From Chlorobiaceae bacterium (GTDB lineage Bacteria; Bacteroidota; Ignavibacteria; Ignavibacteriales; Ignavibacteriaceae): 64,000 nucleotides of DNA. A program made the translations under genes and the position numbers. The DNA lies in the NCBI GenBank assembly GCA_013824085.1, contig PNNF01000002.1, positions 1 through 64,000 of the forward strand. The letters are read 5' to 3'. Each line of letters opens with the position of its first letter. Within the stretch, counting starts at the first letter, position 1. Shown here in pieces: positions 8,502-18,846 of the stretch. The notes under the pieces are model-generated. The model did no database searches, was not told the DNA's origin, and saw only the letters and a program-made list of their open reading frames with translations.

Positions 8502-9851
8502 ATGGTTACTGAATTAAATAATACTACAAAAATTTCCGCAAATATTTTAAAAAATTATTCGAGCAAAGTTGTATCTGCTGAGACTGCAGTTAAGGCGATA
8601 AAGAGCGGCGACAAAATTGTTGTGCACTCCAACTGTGCAATTCCTTTCACTTTAATAGATGCTATGGTGGGAAGAAAAGATGAGCTTGAAGGAGTTCTTC
8701 TTTATCATGCTTTGTCAGTTGGAAAACTTTCCTATTTACAACCCGGTTTAGAAAAACATTTCCGACACGTTGCAACTTTTATGGGAGCTGAAGCTCGCAT
8801 AGCTGTTGGCGAAGGTAGAGCTGATTTTATTCCAACTTATCTTTATGAAGTTCCACTCCTTTTCACTAAAGGATTTGTAAAACCAAATGTTGCTCTCATT
8901 AATGTTTCGCCTCCTGACGAACATGGCTTCTGTAGTTATGGAGTTGAAGTTGGTATTACAAAGAGTGCTGCCGAACATTGCGATATTATTATTGCTCAAG
9001 TGAATAAAAATATGCCTCGTGCACTTGGTGATAGTTTTATTCATATCAACAAAATTAATTACATAGTTGAAGTTGATGATCCGATTTCTGAATTAGCACA
9101 AGGGGAAAGAAATTTATCACCTGAGTGGGAAAATATCTATTCAAACATTGGAAAAAATATTGCTGAACTCGTTGAAGATGGCTCTACTCTTCAATTGGGG
9201 ATTGGAGTAATTCCTGATGCTGTATTGAAATTTTTGACAACAAAACGCGATCTCGGAATTCATACTGAAATGTTTTCCGATGGAATTATTCAATTAGTTG
9301 AGCAAGGAATAATAACCAACAAGAAAAAGAAAATTCATAATGGAAAAATGATTGCGGGTTTTGTGCTCGGTACAAAAAAATTATATAACTTCATTGACAA
9401 CAATCCGATGATTGAATTCCATCCGCAAGAATATGTAAATGATCCTTTCATCATTGCACAAAATTCAAAAATGGTTGCAATTAATTCTGCGATTGAAGTT
9501 GATTTAACGGGACAAGTCTGTTCAGATTCAATTGGACCTAGACTATACAGCGGCTTTGGTGGACAAGTAGATTTTATTCGTGGTGCGGGTCGCTCTGAAG
9601 GAGGCAAACCAATTATTGCACTTCCGGCTGCTACAAAAGATTTCAAAATTTCTAAAATTGTTACCGCACTAAAAAATGGTGCGGGCGTTGTTACTAATCG
9701 TGCAGATGTTCATTATGTAGTTACAGAATATGGTGTTGCTCAATTGCACGGCAAAACAATTCGTGAAAGAGTAAAAGCACTAATTGCAATTGCTCATCCA
9801 AATTTTAGAGAAGAACTCGAACGATACGCGAAAGAAGTGAAGTATATTTAA
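8502..9851 (+). CDS. Acetyl-CoA hydrolase/transferase family CoA-transferase
   Basis: A protein of 449 residues of the acetyl-CoA hydrolase/4-hydroxybutyrate CoA-transferase family. Seen: the LGIGVIPDAVL segment, HTEMFSDG carrying the probable catalytic Glu, YSGFGGQVDFIRGA (the GGQxDF signature), and the C-terminal EYGVAQLHGKTIRER. It would move CoA between acetyl-CoA and a short carboxylate such as butyrate, propionate or 4-hydroxybutyrate. The start ATG follows alanine dehydrogenase by 17 bp, and the metallophosphatase begins 2 bp after its stop, so the three are probably co-transcribed. The exact acyl substrate is not determinable. Confidence 0.9.
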   Translation: MVTELNNTTKISANILKNYSSKVVSAETAVKAIKSGDKIVVHSNCAIPFTLIDAMVGRKDELEGVLLYHALSVGKLSYLQPGLEKHFRHVATFMGAEARIAVGEGRADFIPTYLYEVPLLFTKGFVKPNVALINVSPPDEHGFCSYGVEVGITKSAAEHCDIIIAQVNKNMPRALGDSFIHINKINYIVEVDDPISELAQGERNLSPEWENIYSNIGKNIAELVEDGSTLQLGIGVIPDAVLKFLTTKRDLGIHTEMFSDGIIQLVEQGIITNKKKKIHNGKMIAGFVLGTKKLYNFIDNNPMIEFHPQEYVNDPFIIAQNSKMVAINSAIEVDLTGQVCSDSIGPRLYSGFGGQVDFIRGAGRSEGGKPIIALPAATKDFKISKIVTALKNGAGVVTNRADVHYVVTEYGVAQLHGKTIRERVKALIAIAHPNFREELERYAKEVKYI

Positions 9852-9853
9852 GT

Positions 9854-10540
9854 ATGATCGCAGTTATTGGTGATGTGCACGGTTGTTTTTTTACTCTGAA
9901 AGAACTTTATAAAATTATTAGAAGTAAATATAAAAACATTCCTGTTTATTGCGTTGGTGATTTGGTAGATAGAGGGAATTTCTCTGCTGATGTAATTGAT
10001 TTTGTAATTGATAACAATATTGAATTTACTATTGGCAACCACGACTACATGTATTATTCTTTTTTTGCCGAACAAGATTATATCCACTCGAGCAATTGGA
10101 AATTTAACGGAGCAGAATCAACTTTAAGATCTTACGAAAATAAATCTGAAAAAATTCAGCATCACATCAAGAGGATGGAGAATGCAGTTTTTTATTCAAT
10201 TGTGGAAAAGTCTTTTATTTCACACGCTGGAATTTCTGAATCATTTAATAAAAAAATAAATGATATTTTAGACAAGCCACAGAGTATGACAAAATTTATA
10301 AAAGCTAATTTATACATCAATGAAAATTTATTGTGGAATAGAAGACCACTTGCAAAGCTTAAATACTTGCAGATAGTGGGGCACACTCGCCAAGAAGAAA
10401 TAAATTTTCTTGATAGCTCTGATTCAGTATATATCGACACATCAGCATTTACGGGCAACAAGTTGAGCGCTGTTATTGTTGAAGATGGAAAAATTATTGG
10501 GAAAGAATCGGTGCCAACTTTTGAAATCGATATATCTTAA
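9854..10540 (+). CDS. Calcineurin-like metallophosphatase (PrpA/ApaH-like)
   Basis: A protein of 228 residues with the complete PPP-family metal-binding set: GDVHGC near residue 7, GDLVDRG near 36 and GNHD near 57, then SHAGIS near 120 and GHTRQ near 175. This is the bacterial serine/threonine phosphatase or diadenosine-tetraphosphatase type. The substrate could be a phosphoprotein or a dinucleoside polyphosphate; sequence alone does not decide. It starts 2 bp after the CoA-transferase, so translation is probably coupled. Confidence 0.88.
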   Translation: MIAVIGDVHGCFFTLKELYKIIRSKYKNIPVYCVGDLVDRGNFSADVIDFVIDNNIEFTIGNHDYMYYSFFAEQDYIHSSNWKFNGAESTLRSYENKSEKIQHHIKRMENAVFYSIVEKSFISHAGISESFNKKINDILDKPQSMTKFIKANLYINENLLWNRRPLAKLKYLQIVGHTRQEEINFLDSSDSVYIDTSAFTGNKLSAVIVEDGKIIGKESVPTFEIDIS

Positions 10541-10725
10541 TAAAACAGGGAATAATTTTTAACTTACATCGATTTCAGTTGATGGATATTTTTGAACTTA
10601 TTTTTGTTAGAGAAATAAAATTTTACTAATCAGATTATTCATTATATTTCGTAATTAAATTGGAGCTTCCATAGATTTTTCTACAATAATCAAAATTCTT
10701 TTGAATAAAAAATAAGTATTAACGC

Positions 10726-13700
10726 GTGGTTCAAAAATTTATTTCTTTAGCTGCATTATTCTTCTGTATAGTTGCAGTTTTTTTCTCATTTGGATTTGTA
10801 GAAAAAAATAGATCAGATTTCAATCCTCTACTCTGGTTTGATGCCTATTTTAATCTTAAGAATAATTCTTTATCTGCTGATAGCTTCACCCAAAATCAAA
10901 CTCAGCTAAATAACCAAAATAATTTTTCTAATACAAATTCAGTAAATGAATCTACAACTTTTTTGTTGAATGATTTTTTACAAAATTCCGATTCTATTTT
11001 TGTTGACTCATTACAATTAGCAAACAGTGACACTACAGCGTTAGACACACTTCCCAAAGTTGATCCTCGCACTTTAGATTCAACTGCACGACTTGAGCAA
11101 TTTAAGTTTCAACGAGAAGCAACACACGCTTCAACAGTTGCCATTCCAAGATCTTCAGCATTTTTTGCAGAGCCAACACAAGCTACAAAAAGAAGAGAAG
11201 TCAATATCGACTCAACAGGAAATTATGTTGAAGTAAAAGAATTTGTTGGTGGTGTGCCTTTTCGTTTACCAATAAAAATTCCAATTGATGAATATCTAAA
11301 ATTAAAATTGCAATCGAGAGAAGAACAACTCTGGGACGAGCTTGTTTATAAGTATGAAATAAAAGACACTGCAAAAAAAGAACTCGGGCAACTAATTCGC
11401 GATATAACAGATTTAGAAATTCCACTTCCAAGTGTTGGTATTCTTTCAATTTTCGGAACACCTAAAATAAATCTCAGAATTAGTGGCGCTGTCGATATTC
11501 ACGGTGCTTGGAAAAATGAAACTACTGAAGGAATTACAGCATCCAGACTTGGAAATACTCGTAATGAACCCGATTTTAGGCAACAAGTTCAGATTAATTT
11601 GAGTGGAACAATTGGAGATAAACTTCAAATAAATGCCGACTGGAATACTGAAAGAACTTTTGAATATGAGAATCAATTAAAGATTCAGTATAGAGGTTAT
11701 GATGACGAGATAATTCAGAATATTGAAGCAGGAAACGTTTCGATGCAAACATCACCTTTAATTGGAGGAGGTGAAGCTTTATTTGGGATTAAAGCAGAAT
11801 TTCAGTTAGGTCCCTTTTCATTGACTACAATTGCAAGTCAGAAGAAAGGCGAAACTAAAGAAAAAACTGTTACGGGCGGGTCAACATCGCAAGAGTTCTC
11901 TATTCGTGCTTTTCAATATTCTAATAATCATTACTTTATTGATTCTATCTTTGCAGATACTTCGGCACAGTTAAATCTATTTTATAAATACTATGGAAGT
12001 CCAACTCCAATAGTTGAACAATTTTTTAAAGTTAATGAAATTGAAGTTTGGAAATCGATTAATCAAATCACACAAAATCCTAACGAAAGAAACGCAATTG
12101 CTTATATCAGTCTTCCTCCGCGTCCACCACAAGGCTATGGTCCCGAACTGCGTGCAGAAAATATTCAGGAAGCTCCCGGAAGAATTGCAAAAGGAAGATT
12201 CATTCGATTAACACAAGGCGTCGATTATACACTTAACGCCGAAACTGGATTTATTTCATTTCGTTCAAATATTTTGGAACAAGAGATAATTGCTGTTTCT
12301 TATCGTTTGCAAGGAGCAACTCCAGCAACCAATGACGATGTTATTCGCGGTGAATTTCTTAATCAAACCCAACTCGATACTTTACAAAGATTGATACTTA
12401 AATTAGTAAAACCTGCTAATCTTCAACCACAAATGAGAGAAGCTTGGAACTTAAAGTTGAGAAATATTTATCCAATCGGTGGAAGAAATATAAAAAAAGA
12501 AGGATTTGAGTTTGATATTCGATATGACCTACCTGGACAAGACCCAGTAAATGTCCTTGGAAATGTTAGATTACTGAATGCGTTTGGACTTGATCTTGTT
12601 GATCAAGGAAACAATCCTACTCCTGATAACATTTTTGATTTTAGAACGGGTGTAACAATACTTCCAGAAACTGGAGAAATTATTTTTCCAGTGCTACAAC
12701 CTTTCGGAAGAAATTTGCCGGGAGCATTGAGAAGCGTTACTTCACCACCTTTTGACTCACTCCGATATAATGATGTCTATGATACTTCAGTTGTTTTTGC
12801 TCAACAGAATAACATAAGAAATAAATGGATATTGACTGGAAAATTTTCGGGTGATGCAACTTCGACTTATCAGCTCGGTTTCAATCTTGTCGAAAATTCA
12901 GTTCGAGTTATATTGAACGGAAGAGAATTAACTTCAGGGGTCGATTATTTTGTTGATTATTCAATTGGACAATTGACTATACGAAATGAAGCTGCTTTAG
13001 TTCCTGGCGCAAATCTAAAAATTACTTATGAAGAAAATGACCTTTTCCAACTTGCTTCCAAAACTCTATTTGGTGCTCGCGGAATATTTGACATTTCTGA
13101 AAAAACAAAACTAGGTTTCACGGCTCTAACATTAACGCAACAAACTTTGAGCGACAAAGTTAGAATTGGTGAAGAGCCATTAAGCAATTCCATTTATGGT
13201 ATTGATTTCCAAACAGGTGCGGACTTACCTTTTGTAACAAGGGCACTTGACCAAGTAATTTCAACTCGTGAAATGTCTTCATTCAATCTGCGTGGCGAAT
13301 TTGCATATATGCGACCTGATCCGAATACAAAGAAAAGTACAATCGCTTCTGACGGCGGAAAAAGTATTGCATACATTGATGATTTTGAAGGAGCAAAAAG
13401 AATTATTCCTGTTGGAATTAATTATACAACTTGGCGCGATTTAAGTATTCCTAATAAGATTGATAGTATAGCAAGATTTTCTGTCCCACCAGATTCGCTT
13501 CAACGAATAATGAATTATAAAGGAAAAGCTTATTGGTTTAATGTGTTGCCGAGCGATGTTGATGTTAAAGAAATTTGGCCTGAAAAACAAGTTGGGCGTG
13601 GAGATCAAAATATTACTGTGCTTGATTTTGTTTTTTCTCCCGGATTAAGAGGCACTTTCAATTATAATCCACAGCTCCAAGATCGCAGACAAGCTTGGGG

Positions 13701-16700
13701 TGGAATGATGAAACCTCTATCTTCTACTGCAAATAATTTAGTTGAAGAGAATATCGAGTTCATAGAAGTTTGGGTACAAAATTTATCTGTTGAGAGAGCT
13801 CCCAAATTATTTATCGATATTGGAAAAATTTCTGAAGATGTGATTCCAAATAATAGACTCGATACTGAAGATAAAAATTTCAATGAACTTATCGACGAAG
13901 GCGAAGATGTTGGGTTAGACGGAATTCCCGATCAGAACGAAGGAGCATTGTTACCAACAGGCGTTTCCTATCCCGATCCAAGTGGTGATAATTTTTCTTT
14001 TAATCTTGGAACAGGTACAATCGATTCGTATCAATCAATTAATGGAACTGAAGGAAATGCTCAATCAATTGATATTGGTAGATTTCCTGACACGGAAGAC
14101 TTAAATAGAAATGGTACTCTCGACCAATTAAATAGTTTTTTCAGATATGAAATTACTATGGATAGTGACACTGCTAACAATCCTTACATCGCAGGGGGTG
14201 GCACGAATGGTTGGTATTTGTATAGAATTCCACTTAAAGATTTTAGTGATGTCTTTGGTGCTCCAAGTTTTTCAGTCATTGAATCGATTAGACTTTTTGT
14301 GGCGCAAGCTGATACTAATGTTCATTTAAGAATGACTGAATTTAACTTAGTTGGTAACCAATGGCAAAAGGGGATTAAAGATGATTCTGTTCTTGCAATA
14401 TCTGTTGTAAATATTGAAGATAATAGTAACATTTATACAATTCCACCAGGCATCAGCAGAGAAAAAGATAGAAGCAGACCAGATGAAAATATTCTTCGTA
14501 ATGAACAGTCACTGAACTTAGAATTATATGAACTCCCATTTGGTCAATCACGCGAAGCAATAAAATATTTACTCCGTCCTTTAGATGTTTTTAATTACAC
14601 CGAAATGAAAATGTTTATTCGCGCAGATGATAACACAAGAGGAACAGATTTCTTTTTCAGATTCGGAACAGACACAAATAATTATTATGAATATTTATCA
14701 GAGTTGAATTTTGAAGATGGTAACGGTGTAAATAATTGGAGTGAAATTTCGATAGAGTTTGCAAAAATTACTGCACTAAAACAAGAACGCGATTCTGTAA
14801 ATCAAATTGTAGTTGATTCTATTTTTGTAAACGGTTCATATTTCGTTTATCGTATAAAGGGAAGTCCATCGCTTACTGGAATTAGATTTCTTTCTGTTGG
14901 AGTAACTAATTTAAAAGATGCAACTTTTAGAAATCCAGTTACGGGACAAGTATGGGTTAATGAACTTCGCGTTGTAGGAGCTGATGATACGCCAGGTTGG
15001 GCTTATACTGTTTCGAGTCAAATAAAATTTGCAGATTTGTTAACTCTAAATCTTAATATGAATCGTACCGATCCATTTTTTCACGGCTTGGCTGAACGAT
15101 TCGGTTCAAGAGTTGATGCACAAGCTTGGAATATTGCAGTCGATTTTGATGTGCTGAAGTTGCTCCCTTTTAATCTGCCCAACAGCAATTTGAAGATCAA
15201 TTATTCAAAGACTGAAAATCTAAGTAAACCACTCTACTTACCCGGAACCGACATAAAAGTTGAGGAGGCTGCAGGGAAACTGGATGATCCTCAAAGATTG
15301 ATAAGTGAAACGGAAACTTTTACAACTTCTGAATCTTGGACAATTTCAAATATCAGACTTCCTATTCCATCATCCAAATGGTATTTCAGAGATACTTGGA
15401 ATGCACTTACTTTTTCTTTTAATCACAATAAACAATATCAACGAAGCCCAACGATACAAGAAAGTAGAGGTTGGATTTGGAACGCACTTGTAAATTATAA
15501 TATATCACTTAGCAATGATTATTTCATTGAACCACTTGATTTACCTGGCATTGGAGTTATTTTTGCTTTTCTTAAAGATTATTCACGAACAAGAATTTAT
15601 TTTACTCCACAAACAATCTCTGCAAGTCTAAGTACTAGAAGACAGAGAGCTTTCAACACAACGAGGGCACAACAAAATATTCAATCAACTTCAACTGTAT
15701 CTCGCGACTTCACAATGTCTCGTGATTTTAGTCTGAACTGGCGTGTAACAGAAAATGCTTTATTGAATTTAGCATTAACATATAATTTCAATTCTAGTTC
15801 ATCTCTAACATATTTAGAAACAGATATCGATGAACAGCAAAGATCTGAAAGTGAAATTTGGCGAGATATTTTTGGCGGAAGATTCTTTGGTAGAGAAAAT
15901 CAATATTCGCAAAATTTAGATATAAGAACTAGCCCAAGACTCCCTTCACTTTGGGATATTAGCAATTACTTCTCTTTACAAGCTGGTTATAATGTGCGCT
16001 ACCAATGGTCAAACGATTTTAGACAAGTTGAACTTGGACGAGGAGCAGGATTTAATAATAGAATTACAGTTGGAATGCGACTAAGATGGCAAGCTTTAAC
16101 TGCACCATTGTTTGCTGAAGCTCCAGCTAATCCAAAAGAACCTTTCCGTGATGATAGATTCAACAATAATTTTGTTCAACAGCAATTGTTAAATGATACA
16201 ACCAACACTGCATTCGCAGATTCACTATTGAATCTTGATACACTACAAGTCGATCGAGGACCTTCAACAATTTCAAGAGCATTTTCATTCTTAAAACTTG
16301 TATCAAAAGTACTTTTGTTTGATTATGATAATATCAGCATTGATTTTTCGAATGACAATACAGTCCAATCAACTGGCATTGCGGCGTTTGAATCTGGTTT
16401 TAAGAATTTTTGGGGAATTCAATCAAATGATTCTAAAGGGCCTTCGCGTCTTTTCATGTTGGGCTTATCTCAAAATGTTGGACTTAGAGCTAAGAATGGA
16501 AATTTGTCAGATAATTTTTCACAAAGAAATTCTTTTGAAATTAGGACTGCCAGACCTTTATGGGAAGGAGCAAAAATTGATTTGACTTGGAAAGTAGGTT
16601 GGTCAATGAACAAAAATACTCCATTACTTTCTGATTCTTTAGGCAACATTATTTTGCAACCTATTTCTGCAACTGGTACGCTGGATAGGTCATTCTTTAC

Positions 16701-17520
16701 TGTTCCTCCATTTTTTCTATTTAGTATGTTTCAGAGTGGCATAAAACAAGTAAATGAATTGTATAATCCCAGAGCACCAAATCCTGATCAATCTCTTTCA
16801 GATGCTTTTTCCCAAGGCTTTGAAAGTCTGCCAATATTCTCTACAATTAGTTTCTTAAAAGAGTTTGCAAAATTTGTGCCTCGTCCTAATTGGCGAATTA
16901 CTTGGGATGGACTTGAAAAAATTTCTATCTTCGAAAGTTTTACTCAAAGAGTAAGTTTGGATCATGGTTATTCAGCTAATTATGCAGAAGGTTGGAGACT
17001 TGATACTGATGGAAAGCAAGTTACTCAATCACAAAAAATATCTTATGGTTTCCAACCGTTGATAGGAATGAATATAGTATTTAAGCAGTTATGGGAAGGG
17101 AATTTAACTGGAAGTGTTAAGTATAATACTAGAACTAATTTTGATTTAGCTGTAACAACGCGAAATATAACAGAAACTTTTTCTCGGGAAATTGGAGTAA
17201 CCATAGGATTTAATAAAACTGGATTTGAGCTTCCGCTTTTTGGTGTTTCACTAAAAAATGATTTTGAATTTTCTTTTTCTTACTCGAATACAAAAAACTC
17301 TACCATTCTTTATCAGATGGAAAATTTTAATGAAGAGGGAACTCCTCAAGATGGCACTACAAGAACCACACTCGAACCACGAGTTAAATATGTGATCTCC
17401 TCAAAAGTTACTCTATCAATTTTTTATAAAAGAAGTTCTGTCGCTCCTGAAGGTGCAACTCGTATTCCTCCTTCAACAACTAATGAAGGTGGACTCGATA
17501 TAAGAATTACTATTAATTGA
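10726..17520 (+). CDS. sprA: SprA, giant outer-membrane translocon of the type IX secretion system
   Basis: A protein of 2264 residues, close to the 2300-2500 usual for SprA. It begins with a hydrophobic export segment (residues 2-25). Typical SprA features are visible: long runs of beta-barrel-like sequence, YIDDFEGAKR near residue 883 followed by the PVGINYTTWR segment, repeated Dxx-type turns, and a C-terminal barrel portion. SprA forms the very large beta-barrel through which T9SS substrates cross the outer membrane, working with PorV-type proteins, two of which are encoded at 53.8-55.7 kb. The start is a GTG at 10726 with no clear ribosome-binding site. It stands alone, with a 185-bp upstream gap that shows nothing obvious. 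Confidence 0.93.
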   Translation: MVQKFISLAALFFCIVAVFFSFGFVEKNRSDFNPLLWFDAYFNLKNNSLSADSFTQNQTQLNNQNNFSNTNSVNESTTFLLNDFLQNSDSIFVDSLQLANSDTTALDTLPKVDPRTLDSTARLEQFKFQREATHASTVAIPRSSAFFAEPTQATKRREVNIDSTGNYVEVKEFVGGVPFRLPIKIPIDEYLKLKLQSREEQLWDELVYKYEIKDTAKKELGQLIRDITDLEIPLPSVGILSIFGTPKINLRISGAVDIHGAWKNETTEGITASRLGNTRNEPDFRQQVQINLSGTIGDKLQINADWNTERTFEYENQLKIQYRGYDDEIIQNIEAGNVSMQTSPLIGGGEALFGIKAEFQLGPFSLTTIASQKKGETKEKTVTGGSTSQEFSIRAFQYSNNHYFIDSIFADTSAQLNLFYKYYGSPTPIVEQFFKVNEIEVWKSINQITQNPNERNAIAYISLPPRPPQGYGPELRAENIQEAPGRIAKGRFIRLTQGVDYTLNAETGFISFRSNILEQEIIAVSYRLQGATPATNDDVIRGEFLNQTQLDTLQRLILKLVKPANLQPQMREAWNLKLRNIYPIGGRNIKKEGFEFDIRYDLPGQDPVNVLGNVRLLNAFGLDLVDQGNNPTPDNIFDFRTGVTILPETGEIIFPVLQPFGRNLPGALRSVTSPPFDSLRYNDVYDTSVVFAQQNNIRNKWILTGKFSGDATSTYQLGFNLVENSVRVILNGRELTSGVDYFVDYSIGQLTIRNEAALVPGANLKITYEENDLFQLASKTLFGARGIFDISEKTKLGFTALTLTQQTLSDKVRIGEEPLSNSIYGIDFQTGADLPFVTRALDQVISTREMSSFNLRGEFAYMRPDPNTKKSTIASDGGKSIAYIDDFEGAKRIIPVGINYTTWRDLSIPNKIDSIARFSVPPDSLQRIMNYKGKAYWFNVLPSDVDVKEIWPEKQVGRGDQNITVLDFVFSPGLRGTFNYNPQLQDRRQAWGGMMKPLSSTANNLVEENIEFIEVWVQNLSVERAPKLFIDIGKISEDVIPNNRLDTEDKNFNELIDEGEDVGLDGIPDQNEGALLPTGVSYPDPSGDNFSFNLGTGTIDSYQSINGTEGNAQSIDIGRFPDTEDLNRNGTLDQLNSFFRYEITMDSDTANNPYIAGGGTNGWYLYRIPLKDFSDVFGAPSFSVIESIRLFVAQADTNVHLRMTEFNLVGNQWQKGIKDDSVLAISVVNIEDNSNIYTIPPGISREKDRSRPDENILRNEQSLNLELYELPFGQSREAIKYLLRPLDVFNYTEMKMFIRADDNTRGTDFFFRFGTDTNNYYEYLSELNFEDGNGVNNWSEISIEFAKITALKQERDSVNQIVVDSIFVNGSYFVYRIKGSPSLTGIRFLSVGVTNLKDATFRNPVTGQVWVNELRVVGADDTPGWAYTVSSQIKFADLLTLNLNMNRTDPFFHGLAERFGSRVDAQAWNIAVDFDVLKLLPFNLPNSNLKINYSKTENLSKPLYLPGTDIKVEEAAGKLDDPQRLISETETFTTSESWTISNIRLPIPSSKWYFRDTWNALTFSFNHNKQYQRSPTIQESRGWIWNALVNYNISLSNDYFIEPLDLPGIGVIFAFLKDYSRTRIYFTPQTISASLSTRRQRAFNTTRAQQNIQSTSTVSRDFTMSRDFSLNWRVTENALLNLALTYNFNSSSSLTYLETDIDEQQRSESEIWRDIFGGRFFGRENQYSQNLDIRTSPRLPSLWDISNYFSLQAGYNVRYQWSNDFRQVELGRGAGFNNRITVGMRLRWQALTAPLFAEAPANPKEPFRDDRFNNNFVQQQLLNDTTNTAFADSLLNLDTLQVDRGPSTISRAFSFLKLVSKVLLFDYDNISIDFSNDNTVQSTGIAAFESGFKNFWGIQSNDSKGPSRLFMLGLSQNVGLRAKNGNLSDNFSQRNSFEIRTARPLWEGAKIDLTWKVGWSMNKNTPLLSDSLGNIILQPISATGTLDRSFFTVPPFFLFSMFQSGIKQVNELYNPRAPNPDQSLSDAFSQGFESLPIFSTISFLKEFAKFVPRPNWRITWDGLEKISIFESFTQRVSLDHGYSANYAEGWRLDTDGKQVTQSQKISYGFQPLIGMNIVFKQLWEGNLTGSVKYNTRTNFDLAVTTRNITETFSREIGVTIGFNKTGFELPLFGVSLKNDFEFSFSYSNTKNSTILYQMENFNEEGTPQDGTTRTTLEPRVKYVISSKVTLSIFYKRSSVAPEGATRIPPSTTNEGGLDIRITIN

Positions 17521-17580
17521 TTTTGGGGTTTATTAAAAAAACTGAGCAATTTAATATCTCATCTGATCTCAAAATATATT

Positions 17581-17606
17581 GGTAGTTGAGCGAAGTCGAA
17601 ACTACT
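17581..17606. repeat. Palindromic intergenic repeat between convergent genes
   Basis: Imperfect inverted repeat with outer arms GTAGTT and AACTAC around a core GAGCGAAGTCGA. It lies between the ends of sprA and hydF. The core resembles small dispersed palindromes I have seen in Bacteroidota-type genomes. It may act as a bidirectional terminator, since A/T runs follow on the right side. Confidence 0.55.
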
Positions 17607-17625
17607 GTTTTAAAAAAAATTACAA

Positions 17626-18846
17626 CTAATTTATCGATTCCCAGGCTGCGATTGCTTCTCCAAATGGCTCTAATACTCTTGGAATAGCACCATGCAGATA
17701 AGAAATTAAAACTCCATAATTAACAATCGGAACACCACAATACTCAGCTTCTTTCAATCTTCTATGCATTGCTCTTCTTGTTAATGTGCATCCACCACAA
17801 TGAATAATCAATTTATAATCTAAAAGATTTTGTGGAAAATCTTCCCCCGACTTCACATCAAATAAAATTTCCTTTTTTACGAATTGACTAAACCATCTCG
17901 GAATTTTTACTCTTCCAATATCATCTTCTTGTGCATGGTGCGTACACGCCTCAGAGATTAAAACCTTATCTCCATTTTGTAATTCTTCTATTCTTTTTAA
18001 ACCTTTCACAAACGCAGGCAGCTCCCCCTTGTATCTTGCCATCAAAATAGAAAAAGTTGTAAGTGGAACACTCTCAGGAACATCTGCAGCCACTCTCATT
18101 ATTGCTTGACTATCAGTAACAACTAATTTTGGTTTAGTGACCAAATTGTTTAGTGCCAACCGAAGTTCTTTATCTTTTACAACAACAACAATCGTACTCT
18201 GATCAAGTGCTTCTCTTATTGTTTGTACTTGTGGCATTATCAATCGTCCTTTAGGTGCGCCCAGATCAATTGGTACTACTAATACTATCGTATCGCCTTG
18301 ATTAACAAGATCAGAAACAAGTATTGATTCTTTTTCAGATGGAATAAGTTTACTAACAGACTCTTTTAATTCTTCTATCCCAAGCATTTTATGACAAGAA
18401 ACATTGAAAGATCTTAAGCCTAATTCTCTAATTTCAGAAAGTAAATCTTTATTAACTCCTAACTCAATTTTGTTGATGACAGCAATTGCCTCAACTTTTA
18501 ATTTTTTCAAAAGTGATATTAATTTTTTTTCTTCATCTGATAATTGAGAGTTTGCATCAAGAACTAAAATTGCAAAGTCAGCAGACGTAATTGCTTTTAC
18601 AGTTTTCGTAATTCTTTTTTCACCAAGCTCACCAAAGTCATCTATACCTGCCGTATCGATTATAACTATTGGCCCAAATGGATGTAGCTCCATCGATTTT
18701 TTTACGGGATCAGTTGTTGTGCCGGGTGTATTACTGACTATGCTTAAATCCTGCCCGAGAAATGCGTTTACTAAAGATGACTTGCCAACATTTCTTTTAC
18801 CGATAAAGACAACATGTTTTCTCTCAGAGTTAGGTACTGCGCTCAA
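17626..18846 (-). CDS. hydF: [FeFe]-hydrogenase maturation GTPase HydF
   Basis: A protein of 406 residues. N-terminal GTPase domain: P-loop GKRNVGKSS (residues 16-24), TPGTTTDPV switch I, DTAG (G3) and NKIE (G4). The C-terminal half carries the cluster ligands CTHH near residue 300 and HCGGC near 350, the C-x-H ... H-C-x-x-C arrangement that holds the HydF [4Fe-4S] cluster. HydF is the scaffold on which HydE and HydG products are assembled into the 2Fe subcluster before transfer to the hydrogenase HydA. Its start overlaps the end of aspA by 17 bp, so the two are translationally coupled. No hydA structural gene lies in the window. Confidence 0.95.
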   Translation of the reverse strand: MSAVPNSERKHVVFIGKRNVGKSSLVNAFLGQDLSIVSNTPGTTTDPVKKSMELHPFGPIVIIDTAGIDDFGELGEKRITKTVKAITSADFAILVLDANSQLSDEEKKLISLLKKLKVEAIAVINKIELGVNKDLLSEIRELGLRSFNVSCHKMLGIEELKESVSKLIPSEKESILVSDLVNQGDTIVLVVPIDLGAPKGRLIMPQVQTIREALDQSTIVVVVKDKELRLALNNLVTKPKLVVTDSQAIMRVAADVPESVPLTTFSILMARYKGELPAFVKGLKRIEELQNGDKVLISEACTHHAQEDDIGRVKIPRWFSQFVKKEILFDVKSGEDFPQNLLDYKLIIHCGGCTLTRRAMHRRLKEAEYCGVPIVNYGVLISYLHGAIPRVLEPFGEAIAAWESIN

